DNA from: Bradyrhizobium sp. ISRA430
Lineage (GTDB): Bacteria; Pseudomonadota; Alphaproteobacteria; Rhizobiales; Xanthobacteraceae
Direction: 5' to 3'
Length of the DNA stretch: 64,000 bases
Assembly (NCBI RefSeq): GCF_029909975.1
Contig: NZ_CP094516.1
Span: forward strand, 2,852,001-2,916,000
Below are positions 35,983 to 44,142 of this stretch, piece after piece (the stretch's first letter is position 1; each line of letters opens with the position of its first letter). The notes below the pieces were generated by a model. It did not search any database. It saw nothing but the letters and a program-made list of their open reading frames with translations, and was not told where the DNA came from. A program made the translations under genes and the position numbers.

Positions 35983-36417
35983 TCACCACCATCCCTCCGA
36001 CAGGCGCGGTCCAAAGAACATCGTCTGGTTGCTCGCGAATGCGCGCGGCACCGGATGCCGATGATGACGTTGTGCGACACGCCTGTTCGCAGCCCGCGGC
36101 GTCGCATGCTTCGACTCGGCCGTCGACTTTGCCGCCATCGCGAACGCCTCGCCCGTGCGGCCCCGCGCGGCTTGTATCTCCGATGGCGGCGAAGGCGGCG
36201 CTGCAGTCGCGGCAACGTCAGGTGGCGGAACTTGCGGCGCGCTGGTGTCCAAGATGATCTTCTCCGGCCATCGTTGCGCGGAATGAATCCGCACGACAGA
36301 CACATCCTGCCCGTCTGGGGTGACCGTGCTCACGGGACTGCCCATGTAGTGGCCCGCGAGAAGCAGCAGAACTAGCAGAACGCCGCCAGTGAAGATGAAG
36401 TAGCGGATGACCAGCAT
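35983..36417 (-). CDS. Single-pass membrane protein of unknown function (144 aa)
   Basis: ATG at 36417 behind GAGGGA. One N-terminal membrane helix (about 4-24; RYFIFTGGVLLVLLLLAGHY), then a proline/alanine-rich periplasmic chain and a basic end with several histidines (HHRHPVPRAFASNQTMFFGP). An EcfG-type element at 36456-36480 on the same strand suggests stress induction. Similar single-helix proteins are common in Bradyrhizobium. Function unknown. Confidence 0.68.
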   Translation of the reverse strand: MLVIRYFIFTGGVLLVLLLLAGHYMGSPVSTVTPDGQDVSVVRIHSAQRWPEKIILDTSAPQVPPPDVAATAAPPSPPSEIQAARGRTGEAFAMAAKSTAESKHATPRAANRRVAQRHHRHPVPRAFASNQTMFFGPRLSEGWW

Positions 36418-36455
36418 GTGTCCCTCGATCACCTCGTCATCGAGGTCGGCACGGC

Positions 36456-36480
36456 AACCGGAAGGGACGGCAATGGTTCC
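36456..36480 (-). promoter_or_regulatory. EcfG-type promoter candidate for the 36417 gene
   Basis: Minus strand GGAAC (36480-36476), 16 nt, GGTT (36459-36456), 39 nt before the start. It is divergent from a plus-strand element at 36533-36557. Confidence 0.55.
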
Positions 36481-36532
36481 GGGCGAGAGCCGACGCATCC
36501 TGCGTGATGGCGTTCGGACGCAACCGGCAAAA

Positions 36533-36557
36533 GGAACCAACATCCGCCAGCGCCATT
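36533..36557 (+). promoter_or_regulatory. Weak EcfG-type promoter candidate for the 36584 gene
   Basis: GGAAC (36533-36537), 16 nt, CATT (36554-36557). The -10 has one mismatch to CGTT. Confidence 0.35.
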
Positions 36558-36583
36558 CTCCATGAGAGCTAAGGAGCGGAATC

Positions 36584-36697
36584 ATGACCAGGCACCTGAC
36601 GCGAGCCGATCTCGCGCGCGGCGTGGCCGGCGCGGTTTCCACGCTGGTCCTTTGCGCAACGGCAGTGTTCACCATTGCCAGCCATTTTGCATCGTGA
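36584..36697 (+). CDS. Small membrane peptide (37 aa)
   Basis: ATG at 36584 behind a strong AAGGAG site. The peptide has a polar start (MTRHLTRADLARG) and one hydrophobic helix (VAGAVSTLVLCATAVFTIA) ending SHFAS. It is 13 nt upstream of the next gene on the same strand, so the two are likely co-transcribed. It is short, but the ribosome site and helix make it credible. Confidence 0.55.
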   Translation: MTRHLTRADLARGVAGAVSTLVLCATAVFTIASHFAS

Positions 36698-36710
36698 GGT
36701 AGACGTTCGC

Positions 36711-37037
36711 ATGACATCCGACCCCGAGGAGTCGGTGAGATTGCAAGGCTACGGCGAGATGACGCTGCGCACCGCCATCGCGACGCTGATGGCGCTTGCG
36801 CCGCGCGACCGTTCCGATGCCGCCATCTTCCGCGTGCGCGACGGCTCGCGACTGGCCTCGAGCGAGATCGCCGAACTCGCATCGGACTGGGGCATCGATT
36901 CGAAGCCTCGGATCAGGTCACCGAGCCTCGTCCCCGACCAGCATTGGCCTGATATTGTCCGCGACATGGTGCGCGAAGCGCCGCTGCCTTCATTGATGGT
37001 GGCCTTTCTGCTAGGCGTGCTGGTGGCGCGGCGGTAA
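36711..37037 (+). CDS. Small protein with C-terminal membrane anchor (108 aa)
   Basis: ATG at 36711 behind GAGG at long spacing. A soluble helical part (LQGYGEMTLRTAIATLMALAP, RDGSRLASSEIAELASDWG) is followed by one C-terminal hydrophobic helix (APLPSLMVAFLLGVLVARR), the layout of a tail-anchored inner-membrane protein. It follows the 37-aa peptide by 13 nt. No family is recognised. Confidence 0.6.
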   Translation: MTSDPEESVRLQGYGEMTLRTAIATLMALAPRDRSDAAIFRVRDGSRLASSEIAELASDWGIDSKPRIRSPSLVPDQHWPDIVRDMVREAPLPSLMVAFLLGVLVARR

Positions 37038-37162
37038 TTTTCGACGAGCATCATCGTTGCCAAATTGCAACGGTTCCCGCCAATCAAACGCCGAACAAAA
37101 GAAACTCCCATTACGGCCACGAACCCTGCTCACAACGCCGTGAGACAAGCGGGGAATCTTCG

Positions 37163-37393
37163 ATGCGTGCGCAACGGGTCTGGAAAGTGAATGGATCTGC
37201 CAACACCAACATTGGACAGCTTCAATCCAGATTGGACGATCTGAACAAACGTCTCACCCAACTCGAGAGTGAGCACCCCGAGAGCGCGAAAATCGAAGCC
37301 CTGAAATCGAATGCCGCGAACCTGTCGCGCGATATCGATGACATCCGATGCGCCGAGGCGACGGCAGCGCTGAGAGAATTGCTGCGGAAGTAA
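37163..37393 (+). CDS. Small coiled-coil protein (76 aa)
   Basis: ATG at 37163 behind GGGGAA. After a basic start (MRAQRVWKVNGSANTNIGQL) the chain is one long amphipathic helix (QSRLDDLNKRLTQLESEHPE, then LKSNAANLSRDIDDI) ending AALRELLRK, consistent with a cytosolic coiled coil. Function unknown. Confidence 0.6.
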   Translation: MRAQRVWKVNGSANTNIGQLQSRLDDLNKRLTQLESEHPESAKIEALKSNAANLSRDIDDIRCAEATAALRELLRK

Positions 37394-37471
37394 GATGAGA
37401 GTCGAGCCGCTGCGGCAGATTGCGCGGCGCTTCAACCGCACTATCATCATAGTTGCGCTATCTTCGAGCTG

Positions 37472-37639
37472 ATGGAGATCGAGCTTTTCGATTTCATGGA
37501 AGCCAGGATCATGTTCGGGCTCGATGTCGACTTCGATCGCGATCGCACGACACTAAGCTTCGATTCCAGCTACGGCGTGCATGGCCGGATCAAGGCCAAG
37601 CGCGCTGCCATCTCGTTCAAGCCACGGCCGGCGGGATAG
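37472..37639 (+). CDS. Possible small protein (55 aa)
   Basis: ATG at 37472 with only a weak GAGC upstream. Reads MEIELFDFMEARIMFGLDV, then DRDRTTLSFDSSYGVHGRIKAKRA. Composition is balanced and beta-like, unlike random frames here, but there is no homology I recognise. It ends 150 nt before the tRNA on the other strand. Confidence 0.4.
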   Translation: MEIELFDFMEARIMFGLDVDFDRDRTTLSFDSSYGVHGRIKAKRAAISFKPRPAG

Positions 37640-37789
37640 TCCTGCGGACCATATAGCCATGCCCCACCGACAGGCCCCTCTGTCCGCTCAAATCCGGCGT
37701 GGACCCATCCTCCAAATCGGTGCAAAAAGCCCCCCGGGCGCTGGCGGCCGATCCGCCAAGCCTCTGGAAAACGGTAACTTTTGGAAGAA

Positions 37790-37866
37790 TGGTCGGAGTG
37801 GCAGGATTCGAACCTGCGACCCCTGCGTCCCGAACGCAGTGCTCTACCGGGCTGAGCCACACTCCG
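37790..37866 (-). tRNA. tRNA-Pro (anticodon CGG)
   Basis: On the minus strand a 77-nt cloverleaf with acceptor CGGAGTG / CACTCCG, anticodon stem CTGCG / CGCAG around loop TTCGGGA (anticodon CGG), T arm GCAGG-TTCGAAT-CCTGC, discriminator A and an encoded CCA end. Confidence 0.95.
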
Positions 37867-37934
37867 ACAAGAAGGCGGCTTATAGCGTCGGCTTTGGCGC
37901 ACCGCAAGCGGCGGGTTTGAGGAATTTTGTCCCA

Positions 37935-38924
37935 GTGAAGACGGGTCTTGAAACACTGATTCTGCCGGCCGGCTCGGCCGCCTCGGAGGCCTCTGCCCGG
38001 ACGCTCGCTGCCGGCGGGCTGGTCGCGTTCCCGACCGAGACGGTCTACGGGCTCGGGGCTGACGCCGCCAACGCGACCGCGATTGCCCATCTCTACGCCG
38101 CCAAGGGACGACCGGCCTTTAATCCGCTGATCGCGCATGTCGCCGATCTTGCCGCCGCGCGGCGGATCGGCCGGTTCGATGCGCGCGCGCTGAAGCTTGC
38201 GGAGGCGTTCTGGCCGGGACCGCTGACGCTCGTGCTGCCGAAGGCGGAAAACTGCCCGGTGGCTGATCTTGCCACCGCGGGCCTCGACACCGTCGCGATC
38301 CGCATTCCCGCCCATCCGGTCGCGCAGGAAATCCTGCGCGCCTTCGGCGGAGTGGTGGTGGCGCCGTCCGCAAACATCTCCGGCCATGTCTCGCCGACGC
38401 TGGCTGCCCATGTCGAAAGCGACCTTTCGGGACGCATCGACCTGATCGTCGACGGCGGGCCGGTCAACGTCGGCGTCGAATCGACGATTCTCGGCTGCTT
38501 CGAGGCGCCGATGCTGTTGCGCCCCGGAGGGCTATCGCGCGAGCGGATCGAGGCCGTGCTGGGTGCGCCGCTGTCGCGGCCGCCCGCAAACGTCGAGAGC
38601 GACGATTCGCAGCCGCTGGCGCCGGGCATGCTGGCCTCGCACTACGCCCCGCGCGCGACCGTGCGGCTCAATGCGCGCGATGTTGCTGGAGGTGAAGCGC
38701 TGCTGGCCTTTGGCCCTGCGCGCCTGCCTGGAACGGATGCCGCGGCCGCCGTCATGAATCTGTCGCCTGCGGCCGATCTCGATGAAGCCGCGGTCAATTT
38801 GTTCGGCTATCTTCGCAGCCTCGATGCCAAAAGCCCCCGAGCGATCGCGGTGATGCCAATTCCCGAAGAAGGCTTGGGCGAAGCCATCAACGACCGGCTG
38901 CGCCGCGCGGCTGTGGCGCGCTAG
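37935..38924 (+). CDS. L-threonylcarbamoyladenylate synthase, Sua5 type
   Basis: 329 residues from a GTG at 37935. The YrdC/TsaC domain (about 8-200) makes threonylcarbamoyl-AMP for the t6A37 tRNA modification: GGLVAFPTETVYGLGADA, AKGRPAFNPLIAHV, FWPGPLTLVLPK, VVVAPSANISGHVSPT and VESTIL are visible. A C-terminal Sua5 domain follows, joined by the linker LAPGMLASHYAPRA. The family length (about 330) fits. The start is uncertain because no strong ribosome site lies before the GTG; a TTG at 37917 is the alternative. Confidence 0.92.
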   Translation: MKTGLETLILPAGSAASEASARTLAAGGLVAFPTETVYGLGADAANATAIAHLYAAKGRPAFNPLIAHVADLAAARRIGRFDARALKLAEAFWPGPLTLVLPKAENCPVADLATAGLDTVAIRIPAHPVAQEILRAFGGVVVAPSANISGHVSPTLAAHVESDLSGRIDLIVDGGPVNVGVESTILGCFEAPMLLRPGGLSRERIEAVLGAPLSRPPANVESDDSQPLAPGMLASHYAPRATVRLNARDVAGGEALLAFGPARLPGTDAAAAVMNLSPAADLDEAAVNLFGYLRSLDAKSPRAIAVMPIPEEGLGEAINDRLRRAAVAR

Positions 38925-39000
38925 CGCATGATCCGAACCCGGAGGCCGCGTTCAGCAGCGGTTTTCCGAGAAGACCATGTGCAAACAGAAAAGAAGCGGA

Positions 39001-40443
39001 ATGAAAGAAGACGACATGAACATCAATAAATCGGCCACCCCTCCGCTTGCGCCCGAGCTGATCGAGAAATTTCGCAAGATCGTCGGCGACCGGCACGCAA
39101 TCACCGATGCGGCTGACATCGAGGCCTACGTCACCGAGGAGCGCAACCTGTTCCACGGCCGCTCGCCGCTGGTGCTGCGCCCGGGCTCGACTGCCGAAGT
39201 CTCCGCGATCTGCAAGCTCGCCTCCGAGCACCGCATCGCGCTGGTGCCGCAGGGCGGCAATACCGGGCTCGTCGGCGGGCAGACCCCGCACAATGGCGAG
39301 GTCGTGGTGTCGCTGCGCCGGCTGGACAAGATCCGCGAGGTCGATACCGCCTCGAACACGATGACCTGCGAGTCCGGCGTAGTGTTGCAAATCGCGCAGC
39401 AGAAGGCGGCCGAGGTCGACCGGCTGTTTCCGCTCTCGTTAGGCGCGGAGGGAAGCTGCACGATCGGCGGCAATCTCTCGACCAATGCCGGCGGCACGGC
39501 CGCGCTCGCCTTTGGCGTCGCACGCGAGATGGCGCTGGGGCTCGAAGTGGTGCTGGCCGACGGACGCGTGCTCAACGTGCTGTCGAAGCTGAAGAAGGAC
39601 AACACCGGCTACAATTTGCACAACCTCTTCATCGGCGCGGAAGGCACGCTCGGCATCATCACGGCGGCGACGCTGAAACTGTTTCCGAAGCCGAGGGCGA
39701 TCGAGACCGCTTTCGTCGGGCTGAAGTCGCCGGATGCGGCGCTGAAACTGCTCACGATCGCGCAGGGCGAGGCCGCCAACGCGCTGACGAGCTTCGAGCT
39801 GCTGTCGGAGATGGCGGTCGACTTCTCGATCCGCCACGGCATCGACGTGCGCGATCCGCTCGAGCAGAAACATCCCTGGTACGTGCTGATGGAATTGTCC
39901 TCGCCGCGCGACGATGCGCGCGGGACGCTGGAATCGATCCTCGGCCGCGCCATGGAGGAGGAGATCGTCGACGACGCCGTGATCGCGGCCAATCTCACCC
40001 AGCGATCCGGCTTCTGGAAGCTGCGTGACGAGATGTCGGCGGCGCAGAAGCCGGAAGGCGGCTCGATCAAGCACGACATCTCCGTGCCGGTCGCCGCCGT
40101 GCCTGCCTTCATTGCGGAAGCCGATGCCGCGGTGGTGAAGCTGATCCCCGGCGCGCGGCCGGTGCCGTTCGGCCATCTCGGCGACGGCAACCTGCACTAT
40201 AACGTTAGCCAGCCGGTCGGCGCCGACAGCGCGGACTTCCTTGCGCGCTGGCACGAGATGAACGCGGTGGTGTTCGAGATCGTGCTGCGCATGGGCGGCT
40301 CGATCTCGGCCGAGCACGGCATCGGCGTGCTCAAGCGAGATGAACTGCCCGACGTGAAGGACAAGACCGCGATCGAGCTCATGCGCTCGATCAAGGCGAT
40401 GCTCGACCCCCTCGGAATCATGAACCCCGGTAAAGTGCTGTGA
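39001..40443 (+). CDS. FAD-linked oxidase, D-2-hydroxyacid dehydrogenase type
   Basis: 480 residues from the ATG at 39001; an ATG at 39016 is equally plausible. FAD-binding type 4 domain (about 40-220): LVPQGGNTGLVGGQTP, EGSCTIGGNLSTNAGGTAALAFGV, FIGAEGTLGIIT. C-terminal FAD oxidase domain: PFGHLGDGNLHYNV, ISAEHGIGVLKRDEL, GIMNPGKVL. This is the family of glycolate oxidase GlcD, D-lactate and D-2-hydroxyglutarate dehydrogenases; the last is most likely for a single-gene version, but the substrate is not certain. A GNAT gene overlaps its stop. Confidence 0.88.
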   Translation: MKEDDMNINKSATPPLAPELIEKFRKIVGDRHAITDAADIEAYVTEERNLFHGRSPLVLRPGSTAEVSAICKLASEHRIALVPQGGNTGLVGGQTPHNGEVVVSLRRLDKIREVDTASNTMTCESGVVLQIAQQKAAEVDRLFPLSLGAEGSCTIGGNLSTNAGGTAALAFGVAREMALGLEVVLADGRVLNVLSKLKKDNTGYNLHNLFIGAEGTLGIITAATLKLFPKPRAIETAFVGLKSPDAALKLLTIAQGEAANALTSFELLSEMAVDFSIRHGIDVRDPLEQKHPWYVLMELSSPRDDARGTLESILGRAMEEEIVDDAVIAANLTQRSGFWKLRDEMSAAQKPEGGSIKHDISVPVAAVPAFIAEADAAVVKLIPGARPVPFGHLGDGNLHYNVSQPVGADSADFLARWHEMNAVVFEIVLRMGGSISAEHGIGVLKRDELPDVKDKTAIELMRSIKAMLDPLGIMNPGKVL

Positions 40444-40895
40444 ACGCCCCTCTCTCCCCTGCTCCGCTCGCGATCGCTTCGATCAACGATGCCGACGTCG
40501 AGACCGTCGTTGCGCTGTGGCAGCGTTGCGGCCTGACGCGGCCCTGGAACGATCCGCATACCGACATCGCGCTGGCGCGGCGCCGCGAGAACTCAACGGT
40601 GCTGATCGGGCGCGACGGCAGTGCGATCGTCGCGACCGCCATGGTCGGCCATGACGGCCATCGCGGCTGGGTCTATTACGTCGCAGTCGATCCCGACTGC
40701 CGCAAGCGCGGCTATGGCCGCGTGATCATGGCCGCGGTGGAAGACTGGTTGCGTCAGGCCGGGATCTTGAAGCTCCAGCTCCTCGTCCGCCGCGAGAACG
40801 CGCAGGCCAATGCATTCTACCAGTCGCTCGGCTTTGCCGAGTCGACCTCGGTGATGTTCGCAAAGTGGCTCGACGGCCGGGAGCCAACGCCTTAG
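40440..40895 (+). CDS. GNAT-family acetyltransferase
   Basis: 151 residues from a GTG at 40440 that overlaps the preceding stop (GTGA), so it is translationally coupled. Acetyl-CoA-binding core: VYYVAVDPDCRKRGYGRVIMAAVEDWL (motif A, R-x-x-G-x-G-x-V) and QANAFYQSLGFAE. It resembles the YpeA type of small acetyltransferases, whose substrates are mostly unknown. Followed 20 nt later by a Nudix gene. Confidence 0.88.
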   Translation: MNAPLSPAPLAIASINDADVETVVALWQRCGLTRPWNDPHTDIALARRRENSTVLIGRDGSAIVATAMVGHDGHRGWVYYVAVDPDCRKRGYGRVIMAAVEDWLRQAGILKLQLLVRRENAQANAFYQSLGFAESTSVMFAKWLDGREPTP

Positions 40896-40915
40896 CGCTT
40901 ACCTGGAAGACAACG

Positions 40916-41497
40916 ATGCCTCTTTCCGACCGCGTCCGCATCAAGGACGTCCGCGTGCTCTCGGACAATTGGACCGTCCTGAAAGAAACGACGTTCGACT
41001 TCCGGCGCGCCAATGGCGAATGGCAGACGCAGCGTCGGGAAACCTATGAGCGCGACAACGCCGCAGCCGTGCTGCCCTACAATCGCGCACAGCGCACGGT
41101 GATCCTGGTGCGCCAGTTCCGTCTGCCGGCGTATATCCGCGGCTACGACGACCTGCTGATCGAAGCGGCCGCCGGCGTGCTTGACGATGCCTCTCCGGAA
41201 GAGCGCATCCGCGCCGAGACCGAGGAGGAAACCGGCTATCGCCTCCATCACGTGCAGAAGATATTCGAGGCTTTCATGAGCCCCGGCGCCGTGACGGAGA
41301 AGATGCATTTCTTCATCGCCGAGTATGAGCCGGAGATGCGCGTCAGCGACGGCGGCGGCCTTCCTCACGAAGGCGAGGACATCGAGGTGCTGGAGCTTTC
41401 GATCGACGAGGCCCTCGCCATGATCGCCGACGGTCGCATCATCGATGCCAAGACGATCATGCTATTGCAATACGCAGCGCTGCATGTGTTTCGGTAG
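40916..41497 (+). CDS. NudK-like Nudix hydrolase with non-canonical Nudix box
   Basis: 193 residues from the ATG at 40916. The N-terminal SDNWTVLKETTFDFRR, the central YDDLLIEAAAG and the C-terminal HFFIAEYEP are those of the ADP-sugar/GDP-mannose pyrophosphatase (NudK) branch. The Nudix box reads GVLDDASPEERIRAETEEETGY: the usual first Glu is Ser, and the Arg of the R-E-x-x-E-E core is Ala, while the E-x-x-E-E-x-G part remains. Activity is therefore plausible but not certain. It follows the GNAT gene closely. Confidence 0.85.
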   Translation: MPLSDRVRIKDVRVLSDNWTVLKETTFDFRRANGEWQTQRRETYERDNAAAVLPYNRAQRTVILVRQFRLPAYIRGYDDLLIEAAAGVLDDASPEERIRAETEEETGYRLHHVQKIFEAFMSPGAVTEKMHFFIAEYEPEMRVSDGGGLPHEGEDIEVLELSIDEALAMIADGRIIDAKTIMLLQYAALHVFR

Positions 41498-41797
41498 CTA
41501 GATCGATCCTATGGCACGCCGCTCTCCCTTCTCCCCTTGTGGGAGAAGGTGGCGCGAAGCGCCGGATGAGGGGTCTGCCTCCGCAATATCGAACTCGAAG
41601 AGGTTCACCCGGGACGGAGACCCCTGACCCGCCTCGCTTCGCGAGGCACCCTCTCCCACAAGGGGAGAGGGGAAGGCAGCGCAATTTGCTGCTCCACTCC
41701 AGTTGCAATTCAGGCCTGCACCATCCCGCTCCCCCGTTGAGCAAATCGCCGACTATCTCTAGTCTGGCCTCAACAAGAACCAGAGGAGACGCACTCC
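41498..41797. repeat. Intergenic palindromic repeat in a 300-bp gap
   Basis: No gene. TCTCCCCTTGTGGGAGA (41530-41546) and its exact complement TCTCCCACAAGGGGAGA (41652-41668) flank an imperfect internal palindrome. This is a familiar mobile-looking palindromic element in rhizobial genomes. The remaining bases up to 41797 hold the promoter of the next gene. Confidence 0.7.
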
Positions 41798-42727
41798 ATG
41801 TCCGCGCCGCGCGACGACGAATTCGGCTTTGCGCCCGACTACGACTCTCCTGTCCCCTATATGCAGCGCACGCGCGACTATTACGCGGCGATCGGCTACA
41901 CTACGCCGTATCGCTGGGCGCATCATGTCGAGGCACCGTTCCAGCCGCTGAAGAAGCCGCTGGCGCAATCGCGCGTCACGATCATCACGACGGCGGCACC
42001 TTTCGATCCCACCAAAGGCGACCAGGGACCAGGCGCGGCGTATAACGGCAGCGCCAAGTTCTATCAGGTCTATGACGGCGACACGTCCAAGCAGCACGAT
42101 TTGCGCATCTCGCACATCGGCTACGACCGCAAGCACACGTCGGCCACCGACAGCGGCACCTGGTTTCCGCTGCCGCAACTCCTCAAGGCGAGTGCCGCCG
42201 GGCGCATCGGCGAGGTTGCCCCGCGCTTCTTCGGCGCACCGACCAATCGCAGCCATCGTGTCACCCTCGACACCGACGCGCCGGAAATCCTGGCACGCTG
42301 CCTCGCCGACAAGGTTGACGTCGCGGTGCTGGTGCCGAACTGCCCGGTCTGCCACCAGACCACGGCGCTAGTGGCACGGCACCTGGAGAGAAACGGCATT
42401 CCGACCGTGATCATGGGCTGCGCCAAGGACATTATCGAGCATGCCGCCGTGCCGCGCTTCCTGTTTTCCGATTTCCCGCTCGGCAATTCCGCCGGCAAGC
42501 CGCACGATGTCACCTCGCAGGCGCAGACGCTGGAGCTGGCGCTGAGGCTGCTGGAGACCGCGAGCGGGCCCCAGACGACGATGCAGTCGCCGCTGCGCTG
42601 GAGCGAGGACGCGTCCTGGAAGCTCGACTACAACAACATCGCGCAGCTCTCCCCCGAAGAGCTCGCACGACGCCGCGCCGAATTCGACAAGCAGAAGGAG
42701 ATCGCGCGCGGCAACCGGGCGGCCTGA
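41798..42727 (+). CDS. GrdB-like protein (glycine/betaine reductase component B family)
   Basis: 309 residues; ATG at 41798 behind GGAG. Sequence blocks VTIITTAAPFDPTKGDQGPG, YDRKHTSATDSGTWFPLPQL, VPNCPVCHQTTALVARHLERNG and FLFSDFPLGNSAG resemble component B of glycine/sarcosine/betaine reductases, selenoenzymes of anaerobes. Here the redox motif is ordinary cysteine (CPVC), no UGA codon is used, and no other reductase subunit is nearby. Function in an aerobe is unknown. It is 35 nt before a CoA-transferase gene and is probably co-transcribed with it. Confidence 0.65.
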   Translation: MSAPRDDEFGFAPDYDSPVPYMQRTRDYYAAIGYTTPYRWAHHVEAPFQPLKKPLAQSRVTIITTAAPFDPTKGDQGPGAAYNGSAKFYQVYDGDTSKQHDLRISHIGYDRKHTSATDSGTWFPLPQLLKASAAGRIGEVAPRFFGAPTNRSHRVTLDTDAPEILARCLADKVDVAVLVPNCPVCHQTTALVARHLERNGIPTVIMGCAKDIIEHAAVPRFLFSDFPLGNSAGKPHDVTSQAQTLELALRLLETASGPQTTMQSPLRWSEDASWKLDYNNIAQLSPEELARRRAEFDKQKEIARGNRAA

Positions 42728-42762
42728 CGTCCCCCGACAACAATAATCGACGGGAGAGAGAC

Positions 42763-43956
42763 GTGACGCGACCGTTCGAAGGCGTGAAGATCCTGGACTT
42801 CACGCAAGTGCTCGCCGGCCCCTATGCGAGCTACCAGCTCGCGCTATTGGGCGCCGACGTCATCAAGGTCGAGCGGCGCGAGGGCGAGGACATGCGCCGC
42901 ACGCCGCTCTCCCGCGAATGGGCGGAACGAGGGCTGGCGCCGGCGTTCCAGGCCATCAACGGCAACAAGCGCAGCCTGACGCTCGATCTGCAAAAGCGAG
43001 AGGCCATCGCCATCGTGAAGAAGCTCGCCGCGCAGGTCGACGTGGTCATGGAGAATTTTCGTCCGGGCGTGATGGACAAGCTCGGCATCGGCTATGAGGC
43101 GCTCTCCGCGATCAATCCGAAGCTGATCTATTGCGCGGTGTCCGGCTTCGGCCAGACCGGCCCCGACCGCTTGCGGCCCGGCTATGACGGCAAGATGCAG
43201 GCACTGTCAGGTATCATGGCGATCACCGGGCATCCCGAGACCGGCCCAACGCGCGCCGGCTTTGCGGCGTGCGACGTGCTCTCGGGCGCGACCGCCGCGT
43301 TTGCGGTGTCGAGCGCGCTGTACCAGCGCGACCACACCGGCAAGGGGCAGCTCGTCGACGTCTCCATGCTGGAGGCGACGCTGGCTTTTCTGTCCGGCCA
43401 GATCGCGGACTGGTCGGTCGCCGGCCACCGCCAGCAGCTCTCGGGCAACCAGGCGGTCAGCCGCAGAACCACTGCAAACCTGTTCAAGTGCGGCGACGGC
43501 CACATCCTGCTCGCCGTCAACAACGAGAAGCAGTACCGCGCGCTGATGAGGGCGCTCGGCCGCGAGGACACGCTCTCCGATCCGCGCTTCGCCGACTGGT
43601 TCTCGCGCAACGAAAACGAGGGCGCGCTGCGCGCCATCATCGAGCAGGCGCTCGCGGCGAAGCCCGCGCGCGAATGGGAGACGATTTTGGAAGACGCCGG
43701 CGCGCCCTGCGCCAGCATCTGGAAGATCGAGGAGATCATCGACCATCCGCAGATTTTGGCGCGCGGCGCGATCCAGGAGCTCGACACGCCCTACGGCCGC
43801 CTGCGCTTCGCCGGCAGCGGCTTCAAGCTCGCGCATGGCGGCGGCAAGCTGGACCGCATGGCGCCGGAGCTCGGAGCGGATACCGATGCGGTGCTCAGTG
43901 AGTTAGGGATCGATGCGGAAGCGATCGCGGAATTGCGGGCACGAGAGATTGTTTGA
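42763..43956 (+). CDS. CaiB/BaiF-type CoA-transferase (family III)
   Basis: 397 residues from a GTG at 42763 behind CGGGAGAGAG. Family III blocks: GVKILDFTQVLAGPYASYQL, LGADVIKVERREGEDMRR, NGNKRSLTLDLQKREA, VVMENFRPGVMDKLGIGY (catalytic Asp region is conserved in this part), YCAVSGFGQTGP and GYDGKMQALSG. These enzymes move CoA between carboxylic acids; the acyl group is unknown. It follows the GrdB-like gene. A palindromic repeat lies downstream. Confidence 0.92.
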   Translation: MTRPFEGVKILDFTQVLAGPYASYQLALLGADVIKVERREGEDMRRTPLSREWAERGLAPAFQAINGNKRSLTLDLQKREAIAIVKKLAAQVDVVMENFRPGVMDKLGIGYEALSAINPKLIYCAVSGFGQTGPDRLRPGYDGKMQALSGIMAITGHPETGPTRAGFAACDVLSGATAAFAVSSALYQRDHTGKGQLVDVSMLEATLAFLSGQIADWSVAGHRQQLSGNQAVSRRTTANLFKCGDGHILLAVNNEKQYRALMRALGREDTLSDPRFADWFSRNENEGALRAIIEQALAAKPAREWETILEDAGAPCASIWKIEEIIDHPQILARGAIQELDTPYGRLRFAGSGFKLAHGGGKLDRMAPELGADTDAVLSELGIDAEAIAELRAREIV

Positions 43957-43972
43957 CAGTGCCGCCACACAA

Positions 43973-44122
43973 CCACTGTCGTCCCGGACAAGCGAGCGTA
44001 GCGAGCGCAGATCCGGGACACATACCCCCAGGATCATGTTTGGCGAAAACTGGTAGCCACTATCTCGCGCCACAACTACTCCCTGTGGTTATGGGTCCCG
44101 GCCTTCGCCGGGACGACAGTGG
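43973..44122. repeat. Intergenic palindromic repeat
   Basis: CCACTGTCGTCCCGG (43973-43987) and its exact complement CCGGGACGACAGTGG (44108-44122) border a GC-rich element downstream of the CoA-transferase gene. Such CCGGGAC/GTCCCGG-bordered repeats are common between Bradyrhizobium genes. Confidence 0.75.
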
Positions 44123-44142
44123 AGTGAATGGCGACAGCTTAC

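Noticed and set aside
37790..37866. tRNA-Pro as an integration site for a genomic island
   Set aside because: No integrase and no repeated tRNA 3' end were seen in the window.
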